Positions 26,328 to 35,602 of a stretch of DNA of 64,000 nt are shown here, piece by piece. The translations under genes were made by a program, and so were the position numbers. The stretch lies in contig CALFUT010000016.1 in the NCBI GenBank assembly GCA_937929805.1, positions 35,949 to 99,948 of the forward strand, read 5' to 3'. Within the stretch, counting starts at the first letter, position 1, and each line of letters opens with the position of its first letter. The stretch comes from an uncultured Pirellulaceae bacterium (GTDB lineage Bacteria; Planctomycetota; Planctomycetia; Pirellulales; Pirellulaceae). The notes under the pieces were generated by a model. That model did no database searches, was not told where the DNA came from, and saw nothing but the letters and a program-made list of their open reading frames with translations.

Positions 26328-26754
26328 ACTCTGCCGTCAAAAAATGAGACGAGACCGGATCAACGATCCTTACACGCCGCTTGGAAAGAAAATGCTAAAT
26401 CAGATAAAGGTGTTGCTGGCAATCATGAAACCGCGTCGTTTTAGGGCGTTCGCTGTCGGAATGACCGGCCCTTGGACAGCAGTTCATGAAACTAACGAAG
26501 AACAAATCGATTTCTCACTTATTCCGCGCCTTCAAACCTAACCTTTAACAGAACAACAAAGCTTGATCGAATCAACCAGCTTTAAGAAGTTCGCGGCCGA
26601 TCGTTCGACCGCTTAGACATCGTACTCTTTTCAGGCGTATACCGTTCGTGTGTTTGTGTTCCACCGCACATAACCGCCAGCTCAACTGTACAATGGAACA
26701 CGACACAACGCGACTCAATCAACGCTACCCCCCGTTAGCGGTCGGCAATTCTGG
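26328..26754. other. Intergenic region
   Basis: About 430 bases between the start of the ECF sigma gene and the end of the large beta-propeller gene. It must contain the sigma gene promoter. No other gene, hairpin or repeat was identified. Confidence 0.4.
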
Positions 26755-29700
26755 CTAACGGCGGTCAGTACCGTCACCTGCAGCCGTCGAAGCACTTGGG
26801 CTCTCGTTGAATTTTTCATCGCACCATTTTTTCCATGAAGCGACCAACTTGCTTCGATCACCCGATCCATCAGCAAGCGACTCACCGGACCAGTGTTCCA
26901 ACAACGCCAGAGCCGATCGCACCGAAGCCTTGTCGTTTCGCTCGGCAACACCAACCAGTTCGCGGAAGTGCCGGCCGTCTCGCGGTTTGCGGGCCACGGA
27001 CTTCAATGCGTTAAGAACCTCCGGCGTGGTCGATGGCTCCAAAACAGGAATGGTACTGACTAGGTATGACCAGTTCTCTCCTTCAGGCTGTTGAGCCAAC
27101 CCGATCGCGATATCGCTGCGGCGGTAGTCTTCCTGCTGCCACAACTTACGAAGGTAGACCATCGATTGCTCATCACCACTTTGAGCCAACAGTGCAATCA
27201 CACCTAGGCGAATTTGCAACGATCGAGCGTCTTTCTTACCGGCAAAATCCTTATCTAGGTTGATTAGCCGACTCAGCATCTTGTCGTCCAGCTTTACCGG
27301 AACGTGATAGAACACGGGAATCAATGCACTGACGTAGTCCATCGGGTGATCTAAGACTTCATCCAAATGAGCCGCATTGACGAACTCGCTGCAATCATCC
27401 AACGCCAGATCGATGTAGCCTTGGTAGCTGGAACCAACCTGCTTGATGGACTTTGAAGATTGCATAAAACGAAGCATGGCTAACAGCTCATCATCGGTCA
27501 TGTCTGCCGCTGAAGCACGAAGCTGCATCGCCACAGCCAGTCGTTCTGAATGCTTGACGTCGTCATCACCAAGATAGGTCTCAAGACGACCTTCAAGCGA
27601 TGCGGCTTTCAGATATCCAAGCAATCGAGCCAGCTCCAAGTTGATGATCGAATCAGCCGATGGAAACTCGCTGGCGATTCGGCGTGCGAAACCTGGAATA
27701 TCAGATGGAGCAACCTGAGCCTGAACCAATGCCAACTGCATGACTCGTAACATGTCGACAAAATCCGTATCGCTGACAAAACCGTCCATGAACTTGCTCC
27801 CACGAGCAAGAATATTGTAAGACGTTTCCAGTTTTGGTTCCGCAATCGCAAGAGCAGCCGCTCCTTGGATGAACACGCGTTTGTCATCAGTGGTCAGAAT
27901 CTCTTCCTTCCATCTTGCTGACGGGATTCTTTCCAATAAGCGTCGTGCCACGAATGCTTCGGTTCGGTCTTCGGAAGCCAGCAGCGACTTCAATGTAGAA
28001 AACTCAGGCTCAACCCCAAGCGACAGCATCGCCTCGGCAGCGGCTCGTCGCACCATCGGTTCCGTATCCGTCAGCAGGTCGTTCAACACCTGCTGATTGC
28101 GGACATCTTCTGACGCTGCACACAACGCAGCGACTTGAGCTCGGATCTCCGGCTCTGGTGCCGTTGTTAGGCCGCCCAACAAGCGAGCGTCATACTTCGG
28201 TCCGTAAAGAACCATCAGTTGCATGGCACGCACACGAAAATGGGCCGGGTTTTGAACTTCAGTCGCCACACCGCGGATTGAGGTGGCCCAGTCACGACCC
28301 ATCGTGATTTTCAGCTGAGCCACATTCTGCCGTGCCCAACTCGAATCGGGCTGTGGGTGCCGAATGACCTTTGACAGGTCTGAATCAAACGTCAACATCT
28401 TCTCGGGGATTTCTCCCTTCCAACGGACGCGATACAGACCCCCAACCGAACCTCGATCGCCAGTGGCGATGTACATCATGCCATCTTCGCCGATCGAAAG
28501 ATCGGTGATGTCAAACTTCTTGCCGGTCAAGAACGTCTCCACGCTACCGGAATATCCAGCACCTGACTGATTCGTACGAACGCTAAAGATTTTTCCAGTC
28601 GTTCGGTTAGCAGTAAACAAAACATCATGAAAGCGAGCCGGGAATTGCATGTGGCGATAAACCACTGAACCGGTCGGCATGCCGCTTTCCAATTGGCAGA
28701 CAGGCTGAGCCGTATCGACGGCGTGAGTTGGAAACTTCCCTGATCCACTTCGCCAACCAAGCTCGGCCCCGGCGGGAACATGAAACACCATCGAAGGTCG
28801 GTACCACGGAGTCTTCACGTCGGCCGGGTTGTCACTGTCACAAACAAACAACTGTCCGTTTGCGTTAAACGCAAGATCGGTTGAGTTCCTTAATCCACCA
28901 GCAAAGGTTTCAACCTGAGTTCCGTCAATCGAGCAACGAACGATTGTTCCACCAGGAGCTTCAACGCCGGCGGCGTGACCTCTCGGATCTTCCATGCGAG
29001 GAACGACATTTCCTTCGTAGGGTCGTTTGTATGGACTCCGGTCACTAGCGGGGCGATCAACTTGGCTTCCGTTACCCAACACCATGTAGATCATTGCGTC
29101 AGGCCCAAGTCGCAAACCATGAGGGCCATGCCCTCCAAACTCGCCAGAGAATTTGAACAAGGCCTTGGTAGGTTCAACCTTTCCATCGTTGTTGGTATCT
29201 GACAGACGGTACAAAGCTGATCCAGAAGGACCGTCGCCCGTGACATAAACGTCGCCGTTGATCGAAAGAATTCCTCCGCAGCTTTTCACTTTGTCGCAAT
29301 ACACTCGGACTCTTGCTGGGTCATCAGCAGGTAGCGACAGGTCCGCCATCATCAACGGGCCGTCTTGCCGAGAAAACAGTAGCTTTCCAAACTCATTGAA
29401 CTCCATCGCAACCATCGGACCGGCTGCTTGGCTGGTCAGGACCTGCTCAATCACAAATTCCGAATCAAGCTCAAAGCGGGTCGATTTTGCTTTTTTCACT
29501 TTTGGAGGCGCCGCAGCGAGAGGGGCGATCGGAGCAACCGGCTGGGGCGGCGATCCAACGTTGCCATCTGTTTTCGCGACAGCTGCTTCTTCACGATCTG
29601 TGGACTTCGCCACCTGCGTAGAAACCTGTGCAACCGGCACTGCCTGTTTTTTTACTGCCTCAACGCCAGCTTGCTTCGTCGGTTCAGCAGCGGGCGACGC

Positions 29701-30408
29701 AACTGGGGCGGGACTAGATGCCTCCACGGTTGTCGTGTTTTTGGCGGCCGGAACAATTGGTGCAACCACGGGTGCAGCAGGGGCAGCTGGCGGTGCTTGC
29801 TTTGCCGTTTTGACTGCTTTTGGAAGCCCCAGATTGGCCGCGTTATTCAAAACGCGAGCCTTCAACCAACCCATGTCGTTATAGCCGTTTTCAGTCCAAC
29901 CACTCACCAGTTGGTTGCGAGTCTTCCACGAATTGTTAGTCACCATGCTACGCCAACGAGTCTCATCACGCTCCTTGATTCGCACCTTCAAAGCGACACC
30001 CGGTTGATCGCTGCTCAAATGAGAAACCTTTACCGCCACCAAGTTGACGCCCGGCTTCACGTAAGAAAACACATCCAGTTTGTTTTCGCTGCCGTAAGAT
30101 TCACCTTTGCTCACCAAACGATTGTTGATGTACAGCTCGTACTCGTCGCCTGCGGCGTAAATAATTTCCGCCTTTTCAGGTTTGATCAGCGTGAACTTGC
30201 TGCGGAAATAGCAGTCGCCCTGTGGTTGCTCGCCGGTCACACTTCCGACTTTCGGAGACCAGATCCATTTGGCGGACTGAGCCGTTGCTTCCGCTTGTCC
30301 AATCAAACACGCCAGCAACAACGCCAGCCCAAAAGCCATCCGAAGTCCACCCGACCGGGCAATTTCCAATCCCATCCCGCGGTTAAATTTCATTCTTGGA
30401 TCGTCCAT
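26755..30408 (-). CDS. Large exported protein: PVC-type beta-propeller (membrane-bound dehydrogenase-like) plus HEAT repeats
   Basis: A 1217-residue protein. GGGAG five bases before the ATG at 30408 sets the start. A signal peptide ends near residue 45 (LALLLACLIGQAEATAQ). Residues ~45-190 resemble a galactose-binding-like domain with EYELYINNRLVSKGESYG. A Pro/Ala/Val/Lys-rich linker (~195-320) follows. Residues ~320-660 match the beta-propeller of planctomycete membrane-bound dehydrogenase-like proteins related to glucose/sorbosone dehydrogenase (GEFGGHGPHGLRLGPDAMIY, DLAFNANGQLFVCDSD, DLSIGEDGMMYIATGD). The rest is helical HEAT-like repeat. Many relatives end in a cytochrome c (CxxCH) domain; none is present here, so electron transfer would need a partner or the protein may only bind. 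Confidence 0.85.
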   Translation of the reverse strand: MDDPRMKFNRGMGLEIARSGGLRMAFGLALLLACLIGQAEATAQSAKWIWSPKVGSVTGEQPQGDCYFRSKFTLIKPEKAEIIYAAGDEYELYINNRLVSKGESYGSENKLDVFSYVKPGVNLVAVKVSHLSSDQPGVALKVRIKERDETRWRSMVTNNSWKTRNQLVSGWTENGYNDMGWLKARVLNNAANLGLPKAVKTAKQAPPAAPAAPVVAPIVPAAKNTTTVEASSPAPVASPAAEPTKQAGVEAVKKQAVPVAQVSTQVAKSTDREEAAVAKTDGNVGSPPQPVAPIAPLAAAPPKVKKAKSTRFELDSEFVIEQVLTSQAAGPMVAMEFNEFGKLLFSRQDGPLMMADLSLPADDPARVRVYCDKVKSCGGILSINGDVYVTGDGPSGSALYRLSDTNNDGKVEPTKALFKFSGEFGGHGPHGLRLGPDAMIYMVLGNGSQVDRPASDRSPYKRPYEGNVVPRMEDPRGHAAGVEAPGGTIVRCSIDGTQVETFAGGLRNSTDLAFNANGQLFVCDSDNPADVKTPWYRPSMVFHVPAGAELGWRSGSGKFPTHAVDTAQPVCQLESGMPTGSVVYRHMQFPARFHDVLFTANRTTGKIFSVRTNQSGAGYSGSVETFLTGKKFDITDLSIGEDGMMYIATGDRGSVGGLYRVRWKGEIPEKMLTFDSDLSKVIRHPQPDSSWARQNVAQLKITMGRDWATSIRGVATEVQNPAHFRVRAMQLMVLYGPKYDARLLGGLTTAPEPEIRAQVAALCAASEDVRNQQVLNDLLTDTEPMVRRAAAEAMLSLGVEPEFSTLKSLLASEDRTEAFVARRLLERIPSARWKEEILTTDDKRVFIQGAAALAIAEPKLETSYNILARGSKFMDGFVSDTDFVDMLRVMQLALVQAQVAPSDIPGFARRIASEFPSADSIINLELARLLGYLKAASLEGRLETYLGDDDVKHSERLAVAMQLRASAADMTDDELLAMLRFMQSSKSIKQVGSSYQGYIDLALDDCSEFVNAAHLDEVLDHPMDYVSALIPVFYHVPVKLDDKMLSRLINLDKDFAGKKDARSLQIRLGVIALLAQSGDEQSMVYLRKLWQQEDYRRSDIAIGLAQQPEGENWSYLVSTIPVLEPSTTPEVLNALKSVARKPRDGRHFRELVGVAERNDKASVRSALALLEHWSGESLADGSGDRSKLVASWKKWCDEKFNESPSASTAAGDGTDRR

Positions 30409-30910
30409 GATCACTCCCGGTTCGCTTGGTTAGCTGATTGTTCGTTGGCTTGGAAAGCCGCAAATCTGAATGCGATACAATGCTTCCATGCATCGCGCAT
30501 AAGGGCGGAACGAGACAGCTCGCGCCCAACCCATCGATAAAATCGGCAAACTCAGCCTGTTTGTTTGGCTCGGTTTATGAATTTGCGGGCATTTCCCATA
30601 AGTCGCCGAGAGCCAAGCATGCAAGCAGATGTTGCCAGCACCTGAATCAGCGGATCACGATCACAAACTCGCCCAAAATTGCGTTCCAGAACCGATTTTT
30701 GAATCGTTGACAGATCAGAAGCGGCTCGCATGCTATCGCAACAACACGAAGCCAGCACCGCGCGGAGTTGGCGCACATCCCGCAACTTCGTGGGCGCGCA
30801 AAAACACCGGTCCGCGTCGTTCTGCCCCGTTCCGCCTCAAACCAACGAGGCAGAACAAAAGAAAATGCAAGCATCAGCTACGCAGACTGAAGCTAAAACC
30901 AAGCGTTGGG
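30409..30910. other. Intergenic region downstream of the RNase E/G gene
   Basis: About 500 bases with no gene that I can support. It is upstream of the propeller gene (promoter expected near 30409-30520) and downstream of the RNase E/G stop codon. No strong terminator hairpin with a T-run was seen. Confidence 0.35.
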
Positions 30911-32515
30911 CTATTTCGTGGAAAGCGGGACGACGGCGTTATTCGAGTCGCGGCATTCCACTTCCAAGAACTCAGGGAACACGTTTTCTCGGCCCAGAAT
31001 CCGAATGAGCATCTGCTCCTCGCCTTCCAGTTCCGCCAACTCGCGGCGTTTCTGGTTGTTCAAGTATGAGGCCACACTTTCGTTGACTCGCACCGTGACG
31101 CTGGCACAGGTTGCTTGCTGTTTGGCCCGCATCAACAGTCGAATCACGTCCAACGCCATGCTTTCTTCGGTCTTCACATTACCGCGACCGGTGCAGCACG
31201 GACATTCCTGATAGAGACTTCGCTTAAGCCCCGGTTTGACTCGCTGACGAGTCATTTCGATCAACCCAAACGGACTGGTACGCAAAATTTTCGTCCGAGC
31301 CCGATCGCGCTTCATGCAATCTTTGAGCGTGTTTTCAACGCCGCGGCGGTGTTTCTCGCGACGCATATCGATAAAGTCATTCACAATCACGCCACCCAGA
31401 TCACGAAGCCGCAACTGGCGAGAAATCTCTTTGGCGGCCGACACGTTCAAACGAAACGCCGAGTCCTCCGCCGAGTCATCGGTGCGAAAATTGCCGCTGT
31501 TGACGTCGATCGCAACCAACGCCTCTGTCTGATCAATCACGATCGAGCCACCGTCAGGCAATGGAACTTCGCGGGCGTGGATTTTGGCAATTTCCATTTC
31601 CACGTTGTGCTGGTGAAACAACGGCTGGCTCCCTGAGTACAACTGAAGTCGGTCGGCAGCCTTTGGCATGATCAACTTCAGAAATTCTTGAGCTCGATCT
31701 TTCGCACCTTCATCATCAATGATGATGTTGTCGATGTCGGGCGTCAGCATGTCACGAATCGTACGAATGATCAGATCACTCTCTTCGTAAATATGCGTCG
31801 GCGCTTCGACTTCTTTGACTCGTTTGACAATGGACTTCCAAAGCCGCAGCAGGTACGCCAAGTCGCGCGAAAGATCGCGCTTTGAACGCCCGGCTCCTGC
31901 GGTCCGAACGATAAAGCCCAGCCCCTTTGGCGGTCGCAATTCGTTCAAGTATCCCTTGAGTTTCCGGCGCTCGTCTTCGTCCTCGATTTTCCGCGAAACA
32001 CCCACGCGACCAAGTGCCGGCATCAGTACCAGATAACGTCCGGGAATGCTGATGTAGGTCGACAGCGTCGGACCTTTGTTCCCAATGCCTTCTTTGATCA
32101 CTTGGACCAGAACTTCGTCGCCCCGTTTAAAAATCTCCTGAATTGGAGGCTTGAAGCGAGGGCGAAAGCCGCCCGAAGCAGGTGGTCGATGCCGCGAGCG
32201 TCCGCTGGCAACAGCCTGAGCCGCTTCGGCCCGCTCTTTCCGCATCAACTCTTCCGGGTCGTAGCCGCCCTGACGAAAATAGTTGGGCTCGACATCACTG
32301 ATGTGCAGGAACCCGTTTCGTCCGACACCAAAGTCAACAAACACCGCTTGGATGCTTGGCTCTAAGTTGACGACTTTACCTTTGTAAACGTTCCCGACGT
32401 AATTGTCTTGGCTATGACGCTCGACGTACAGCTCTTCCAGCCGCCCGTCTTCAACGATCGCAATCCGGCATTCTTCCGCCTGCGACGCGTTGATCAACAT
32501 TTCTTTCTTTTTCAT
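30911..32515 (-). CDS. Ribonuclease E/G family endoribonuclease
   Basis: A 534-residue RNase E/G catalytic core. The S1 RNA-binding domain (residues ~35-145; GNVYKGKVVNLEPSIQAVFV) is interrupted by an insert of about 45 residues rich in Arg, Gly, Ala and Pro. The catalytic acidic residues are Asp337 (AIDVNSG) and Asp380 (VNDFIDM), and the Zn-link CPxC is at 438-441 (ECPCCTGRG). RNase E/G cuts single-stranded AU-rich RNA in rRNA maturation and mRNA decay. The C-terminus ends soon after the core, so the degradosome scaffold of E. coli RNase E is missing and the length is close to RNase G. The start follows GAGGAAAA by about 12 bases. HPr lies upstream on the same strand after a 670-base gap. 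Confidence 0.94.
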   Translation of the reverse strand: MKKKEMLINASQAEECRIAIVEDGRLEELYVERHSQDNYVGNVYKGKVVNLEPSIQAVFVDFGVGRNGFLHISDVEPNYFRQGGYDPEELMRKERAEAAQAVASGRSRHRPPASGGFRPRFKPPIQEIFKRGDEVLVQVIKEGIGNKGPTLSTYISIPGRYLVLMPALGRVGVSRKIEDEDERRKLKGYLNELRPPKGLGFIVRTAGAGRSKRDLSRDLAYLLRLWKSIVKRVKEVEAPTHIYEESDLIIRTIRDMLTPDIDNIIIDDEGAKDRAQEFLKLIMPKAADRLQLYSGSQPLFHQHNVEMEIAKIHAREVPLPDGGSIVIDQTEALVAIDVNSGNFRTDDSAEDSAFRLNVSAAKEISRQLRLRDLGGVIVNDFIDMRREKHRRGVENTLKDCMKRDRARTKILRTSPFGLIEMTRQRVKPGLKRSLYQECPCCTGRGNVKTEESMALDVIRLLMRAKQQATCASVTVRVNESVASYLNNQKRRELAELEGEEQMLIRILGRENVFPEFLEVECRDSNNAVVPLSTK

Positions 32516-33130
32516 CTTGTCTGGTTTTCCTCATTGAGCAATCGGTAAGCCGTTGAGGCACCAACGATCGCGGGGAATTGTTTTGGTAATTCGGCGTGTC
32601 TAACGCGAGCATCGAAAGCAAAGCGCTTCGATGAGGCGGGCCACAGGCCGACGAGAGAGCCAGTGCGTTGCTTGTCGATTGACAGGTGCCAGCGATCGAA
32701 CTGAAGGATCGCACCACGCGGAAAACCGCGCTCTGGGCGAAATCCATCACGACCGAGGCCCGTGAAAAGAGCAATTGCTTACTGGCGACCGAATCGGCAA
32801 AGCCACTAGCGCGGCAACCTTTGCTGCGTGAGACGTTGCTCGATGCAACGCGGCCGATCGGTAAAAAATGTCTGAGTACAGACTGAACTGGTGGTGCAAG
32901 CCGTGATGACACGTGGAAAAATCGAGCCGCCTTCACAAGACCCAGCAAGGGGAAGCGATGTGCTTCCGCTGAACCTTTGAGCGAACCGCCGGCCACGACA
33001 CTGCGGTCTATCCGCATGCTTCGCCACCAGCAAATCGACTTTTTGAACCCGGTTATCAAACTGACAACACCTTCCGTTAAAACTGTTTCTTTCGTGACCA
33101 GCAATCTGGCCACAACCGGTATCTTGCAAA
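32516..33130. other. Long leader/intergenic region upstream of the RNase E/G gene
   Basis: About 610 bases without a supported gene, directly upstream of the RNase E/G gene. RNase E genes in other bacteria have long 5' leaders that mediate autoregulation. Whether this is such a leader cannot be told from sequence alone. Open frames here lack family resemblance. Confidence 0.35.
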
Positions 33131-33208
33131 ATTACGTGTTGTCCGACTCCGCTTCCATCACGCGTTATCCGACTCGGCTTCCATTACGCGTTGTCCGACT
33201 CGGCTTCC
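33131..33208. repeat. Three tandem 26-bp units running from the HPr C-terminus into the spacer
   Basis: Units 33131-33156, 33157-33182 and 33183-33208 share the pattern ATYACGYGTTRTCCGACTCSGCTTCC, with three or four substitutions in the outermost unit. The third unit encodes the last seven residues of HPr (about EAESDNA) and contains its stop codon; the other two lie beyond the stop. The array looks like a duplication of the gene end. Confidence 0.9.
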
Positions 33209-33504
33209 AACGCTTTGGCGGCTTGGACCTCCGGGAAACCGGACTTCAGCAGATTTTCTAGTTCTGCCACCGCCGCGTCCGCATCCTCGCCCGCTGCCTC
33301 GATCACGATCTGTGCTCCCTCCGCCGCGCCGAGCGTCAGGATCGAGAGCACGCTTTTTCCATCAATTCGAATATCTTCCTTGATCAGTTCGATATTGCTT
33401 GTGAACTTCGCTGCCGTTTCCGCAAACAAATACGCAGGGCGCATGTGCAAACCTTGCGAATTGGAAATCGTGACAAGCGAAGATCGTGCGACAGAATCAG
33501 GCAT
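33184..33504 (-). CDS. HPr family phosphocarrier protein
   Basis: A 106-residue HPr. The phosphorylated histidine is His20 in SQGLHMRPA, and the regulatory-serine position is Ser51 in DGKSVLSILTLGA (equivalent to Ser46). HPr passes phosphate between enzyme I and EIIA proteins. The neighbour on the same strand is a PTS-IIA of the nitrogen type and the one beyond is HPF, so this is probably an NPr-like regulatory carrier rather than part of a sugar transporter; no EIIB/EIIC and no enzyme I are nearby. The protein is about 15 residues longer than usual at the C-terminus, where the gene end overlaps a 26-bp tandem repeat. Confidence 0.94.
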   Translation of the reverse strand: MPDSVARSSLVTISNSQGLHMRPAYLFAETAAKFTSNIELIKEDIRIDGKSVLSILTLGAAEGAQIVIEAAGEDADAAVAELENLLKSGFPEVQAAKALEAESDNA

Positions 33505-33591
33505 GAATCAGGCCAAAAACAAACTAACGTCGACCGCTATCCGCGAACAACAAGTCCCGGCAGCGGTCAAATTGACATCAACGGATCGAAG

Positions 33592-34071
33592 CTAGGAAAC
33601 AAACTGGTTGTTGTCCGCTTCTTCGAGAATCTGCTGAATATCTTCAGAAGAATTTGCCTGTTTTAGGAAACGGCAAAAAGTTTCGTCCTGCAATTGCTTT
33701 GAGATATTCTCTAAAGCACGCAAGTGGTCGCTCGGCTGATCCGGAGGAGAGATCAGCATAAAGAATAGCTGAACTGTTTCGCCGTCCAGACTTTTAAAGT
33801 CAACACCAGCCTTGCTGATACCCACCGTTCCGACGGGCTTGCTAACACTGGGGTGCTTGGTGTGAGGAACGGCGATGCCACGGCCGATGCCCGTGCTGCC
33901 CAACTCTTCACGTTCAAGAACCTTCGCCACGATGGCATCTTGCTGATCCGCCTCCAAGGCACCCGACGCAACAAGGCCGGCTACCAATTCGCGAATGACG
34001 CCCTCTTTATCGGTCGCCGATAACTCAGCTTGAATAGCCGACTTGGTTACAAAATCCGAAAACTTCATCAA
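33592..34071 (-). CDS. PTS IIA component, nitrogen-regulatory/fructose type (PtsN-like)
   Basis: A 159-residue EIIA of the mannitol/fructose/Ntr family. The active histidine is His70 in GRGIAVPHTKH, with LEREELGSTGIG just before and a LDGETVQLFFMLISPPDQPSDHLRAL segment after. Such proteins accept phosphate from HPr/NPr and control potassium, nitrogen and stress functions by binding partners. It lies between HPF and HPr genes on the same strand with short gaps (87 bases to HPr, 92 to HPF), a known arrangement around rpoN in proteobacteria, but rpoN and rapZ are absent here. No membrane EII components are present in the window. Confidence 0.93.
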   Translation of the reverse strand: MMKFSDFVTKSAIQAELSATDKEGVIRELVAGLVASGALEADQQDAIVAKVLEREELGSTGIGRGIAVPHTKHPSVSKPVGTVGISKAGVDFKSLDGETVQLFFMLISPPDQPSDHLRALENISKQLQDETFCRFLKQANSSEDIQQILEEADNNQFVS

Positions 34072-34163
34072 ATGTTCCTTTTAATCTGTAAATTTCACTG
34101 CACCCGATTAGCGATCATGGACTCTCCCTGATCAGGTTTGTCCAAGTTGTTGGGGGAGGGCAA

Positions 34164-34484
34164 TTAGCCTTCGTCCCTGTGATCTTGATGACGGTGAGCA
34201 GTAAGTTTTTCTTTATGTTTTTTGAGTTGTTGTTCCATTTTCGCCATCGCACTATCGAGAGCCGTCACAACGTTGGTTCCCGTGTCTGAAGCGAAAAAAT
34301 CATTCGTGTGCTCGGCCGAAGCAATGATCTCGACCTTCGGGTTGTCGATATTGACTAAGTCGGCAATCACCTGAATCCCAGTCAGTCGGTCGAAAAAGCG
34401 TGGAAGCTTGGCAACCTTGTTCTTGATCGTGTCCTGAGCTGACTCGCTCACTTGGCCATGTCTGGCGGTGAATAAAATCTCCAC
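34164..34484 (-). CDS. hpf: Ribosome hibernation promoting factor (HPF/YfiA family), short form
   Basis: A 106-residue HPF. The GTG at 34484 is selected because GGAGG lies four bases upstream and the family begins exactly there (VEILFTARHGQVSESAQ); a longer frame from 34682 has no resemblance. The rest has NKVAKLPRFFDRLTGIQVIAD and a Lys/His-rich C-terminus. HPF binds the 30S decoding region and stabilises inactive ribosomes in slow growth. The long-form C-terminal dimerisation domain is missing, so this is the short type. PtsN and HPr genes follow on the same strand, linking hibernation with the regulatory PTS. Confidence 0.92.
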   Translation of the reverse strand: MEILFTARHGQVSESAQDTIKNKVAKLPRFFDRLTGIQVIADLVNIDNPKVEIIASAEHTNDFFASDTGTNVVTALDSAMAKMEQQLKKHKEKLTAHRHQDHRDEG

Positions 34485-35027
34485 GATTCCTCCGTAGCTG
34501 AATTTTTTGCCACCAGACTTGAAACCCGAAAGTCGGGTGCTTCCGGCGACAACTTCGATTGTAGTGGTTCCGATATCGACCAACCATCGGTAATTTTGAT
34601 GAGAACTTGGCAAATTTCGGCATTTCGGGGCGATGTTCAGACCCGGAACGACACAAATACAGCTTAGCCGATCGCTCGCCATGTCGAAACCATCAACTGC
34701 TTAGCGATTTGGCCGACTATCCACCGTCTGCCAGCTTTCGGCCGTCAGGCCGGTAATTGATGCGTCTAAAGCAAATGGAAGAATCAAACCCAACAATAAT
34801 GGGCGTAAATTTGTTGAGATTTCAACATCCTGATCGGCAGGTTCAAATTTGACGCCTGCCTTGACTTCTGCCCAAAGCACCAACGTGGTGTTGGCATTAC
34901 TGAATCACCATAGAAGCCCCGCAAAAGCCTCCATTGCCCGTCCTAATTTTGCCCCAATCTCAGATTACGCAAAAAAATCTGGTCTGGGTTCATCTCCGAG
35001 GCGCAGTTGGCCTTCTTGAGGGTGACG
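34485..35027. other. Intergenic region between folA and hpf
   Basis: About 540 bases between two minus-strand genes. It holds the HPF promoter. A segment at about 34818-34855 resembles 2363-2400 (see findings). No gene was supported; the frame extending upstream of hpf lacks homology to any family I know. Confidence 0.35.
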
Positions 35028-35531
35028 CTATTTTCGAACCCAACGCTCGAACGAGTAATCGAACTCGTTGCGATCATCGGCGTCAAACCTTTGGCTTTCG
35101 ACTGCATCCCAAGTCGACCAATCGATCTTAGGCAAAAAAGTATCACCATCAATGTCGGCATGAACCCGGGTCAAGAAAAGATCGGTCACCAAGGGCAGGG
35201 CCAACCGATAGATTTCCGCACCTCCAACAACAAAGGGCAACTGGTCGCCCTGACCGCGAGCGTGCCGGAGGGCATCATCGATCGAGTGCACGACGGTCGC
35301 ACCTTCAAATTGAAAATCCATCTGTCGCGTAACAATCACGGTATGGCGACCAGGCAAAAGTACGCCAATCGATTCAAACGTTTTTCGCCCCATGATCATG
35401 TGATGCCCCATCGTCAGCTTCTTGAATTGTTTCAAATCAGCCGACAGTCGCCACGGAAGATCTCCGTCTTTCCCGATCAGACCGTTTTCGGATGCTGCCA
35501 CAATCATGGCGAGCGGTTGCGCGTGACCCAT
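35028..35531 (-). CDS. folA: Dihydrofolate reductase
   Basis: A 167-residue DHFR, which reduces dihydrofolate to tetrahydrofolate with NADPH. The first strand LAMIVAASENGLIGKDGDLPW, the HHMIMGRKTFESIG helix and PFVVGGAEIYRLALP, each near the canonical position, define the family. The acidic residue that normally protonates the pterin is Asp in ADLKQFK. It starts 71 bases after thyA on the same strand, the usual folate pair: ThyA makes dihydrofolate and this enzyme recycles it. Length is normal. Confidence 0.96.
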   Translation of the reverse strand: MGHAQPLAMIVAASENGLIGKDGDLPWRLSADLKQFKKLTMGHHMIMGRKTFESIGVLLPGRHTVIVTRQMDFQFEGATVVHSIDDALRHARGQGDQLPFVVGGAEIYRLALPLVTDLFLTRVHADIDGDTFLPKIDWSTWDAVESQRFDADDRNEFDYSFERWVRK

Positions 35532-35602
35532 TGAGCTTATCGCACCTGCAAAATTTTAGAAACGTTTGAACCGTTTGAATCGATGGGCCGCTTAGAGTCC
35601 CT

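Noticed and set aside
29428..30540. Plus-strand open frame of 370 codons
   Set aside because: It is the complement of the linker and N-terminus of the propeller/HEAT protein, with composition typical of a shadow frame.
32451..33113. Minus-strand frame of 220 codons upstream of RNase E/G
   Set aside because: It runs into the RNase gene in another frame and has no domain or leader; probably a chance frame in the spacer.
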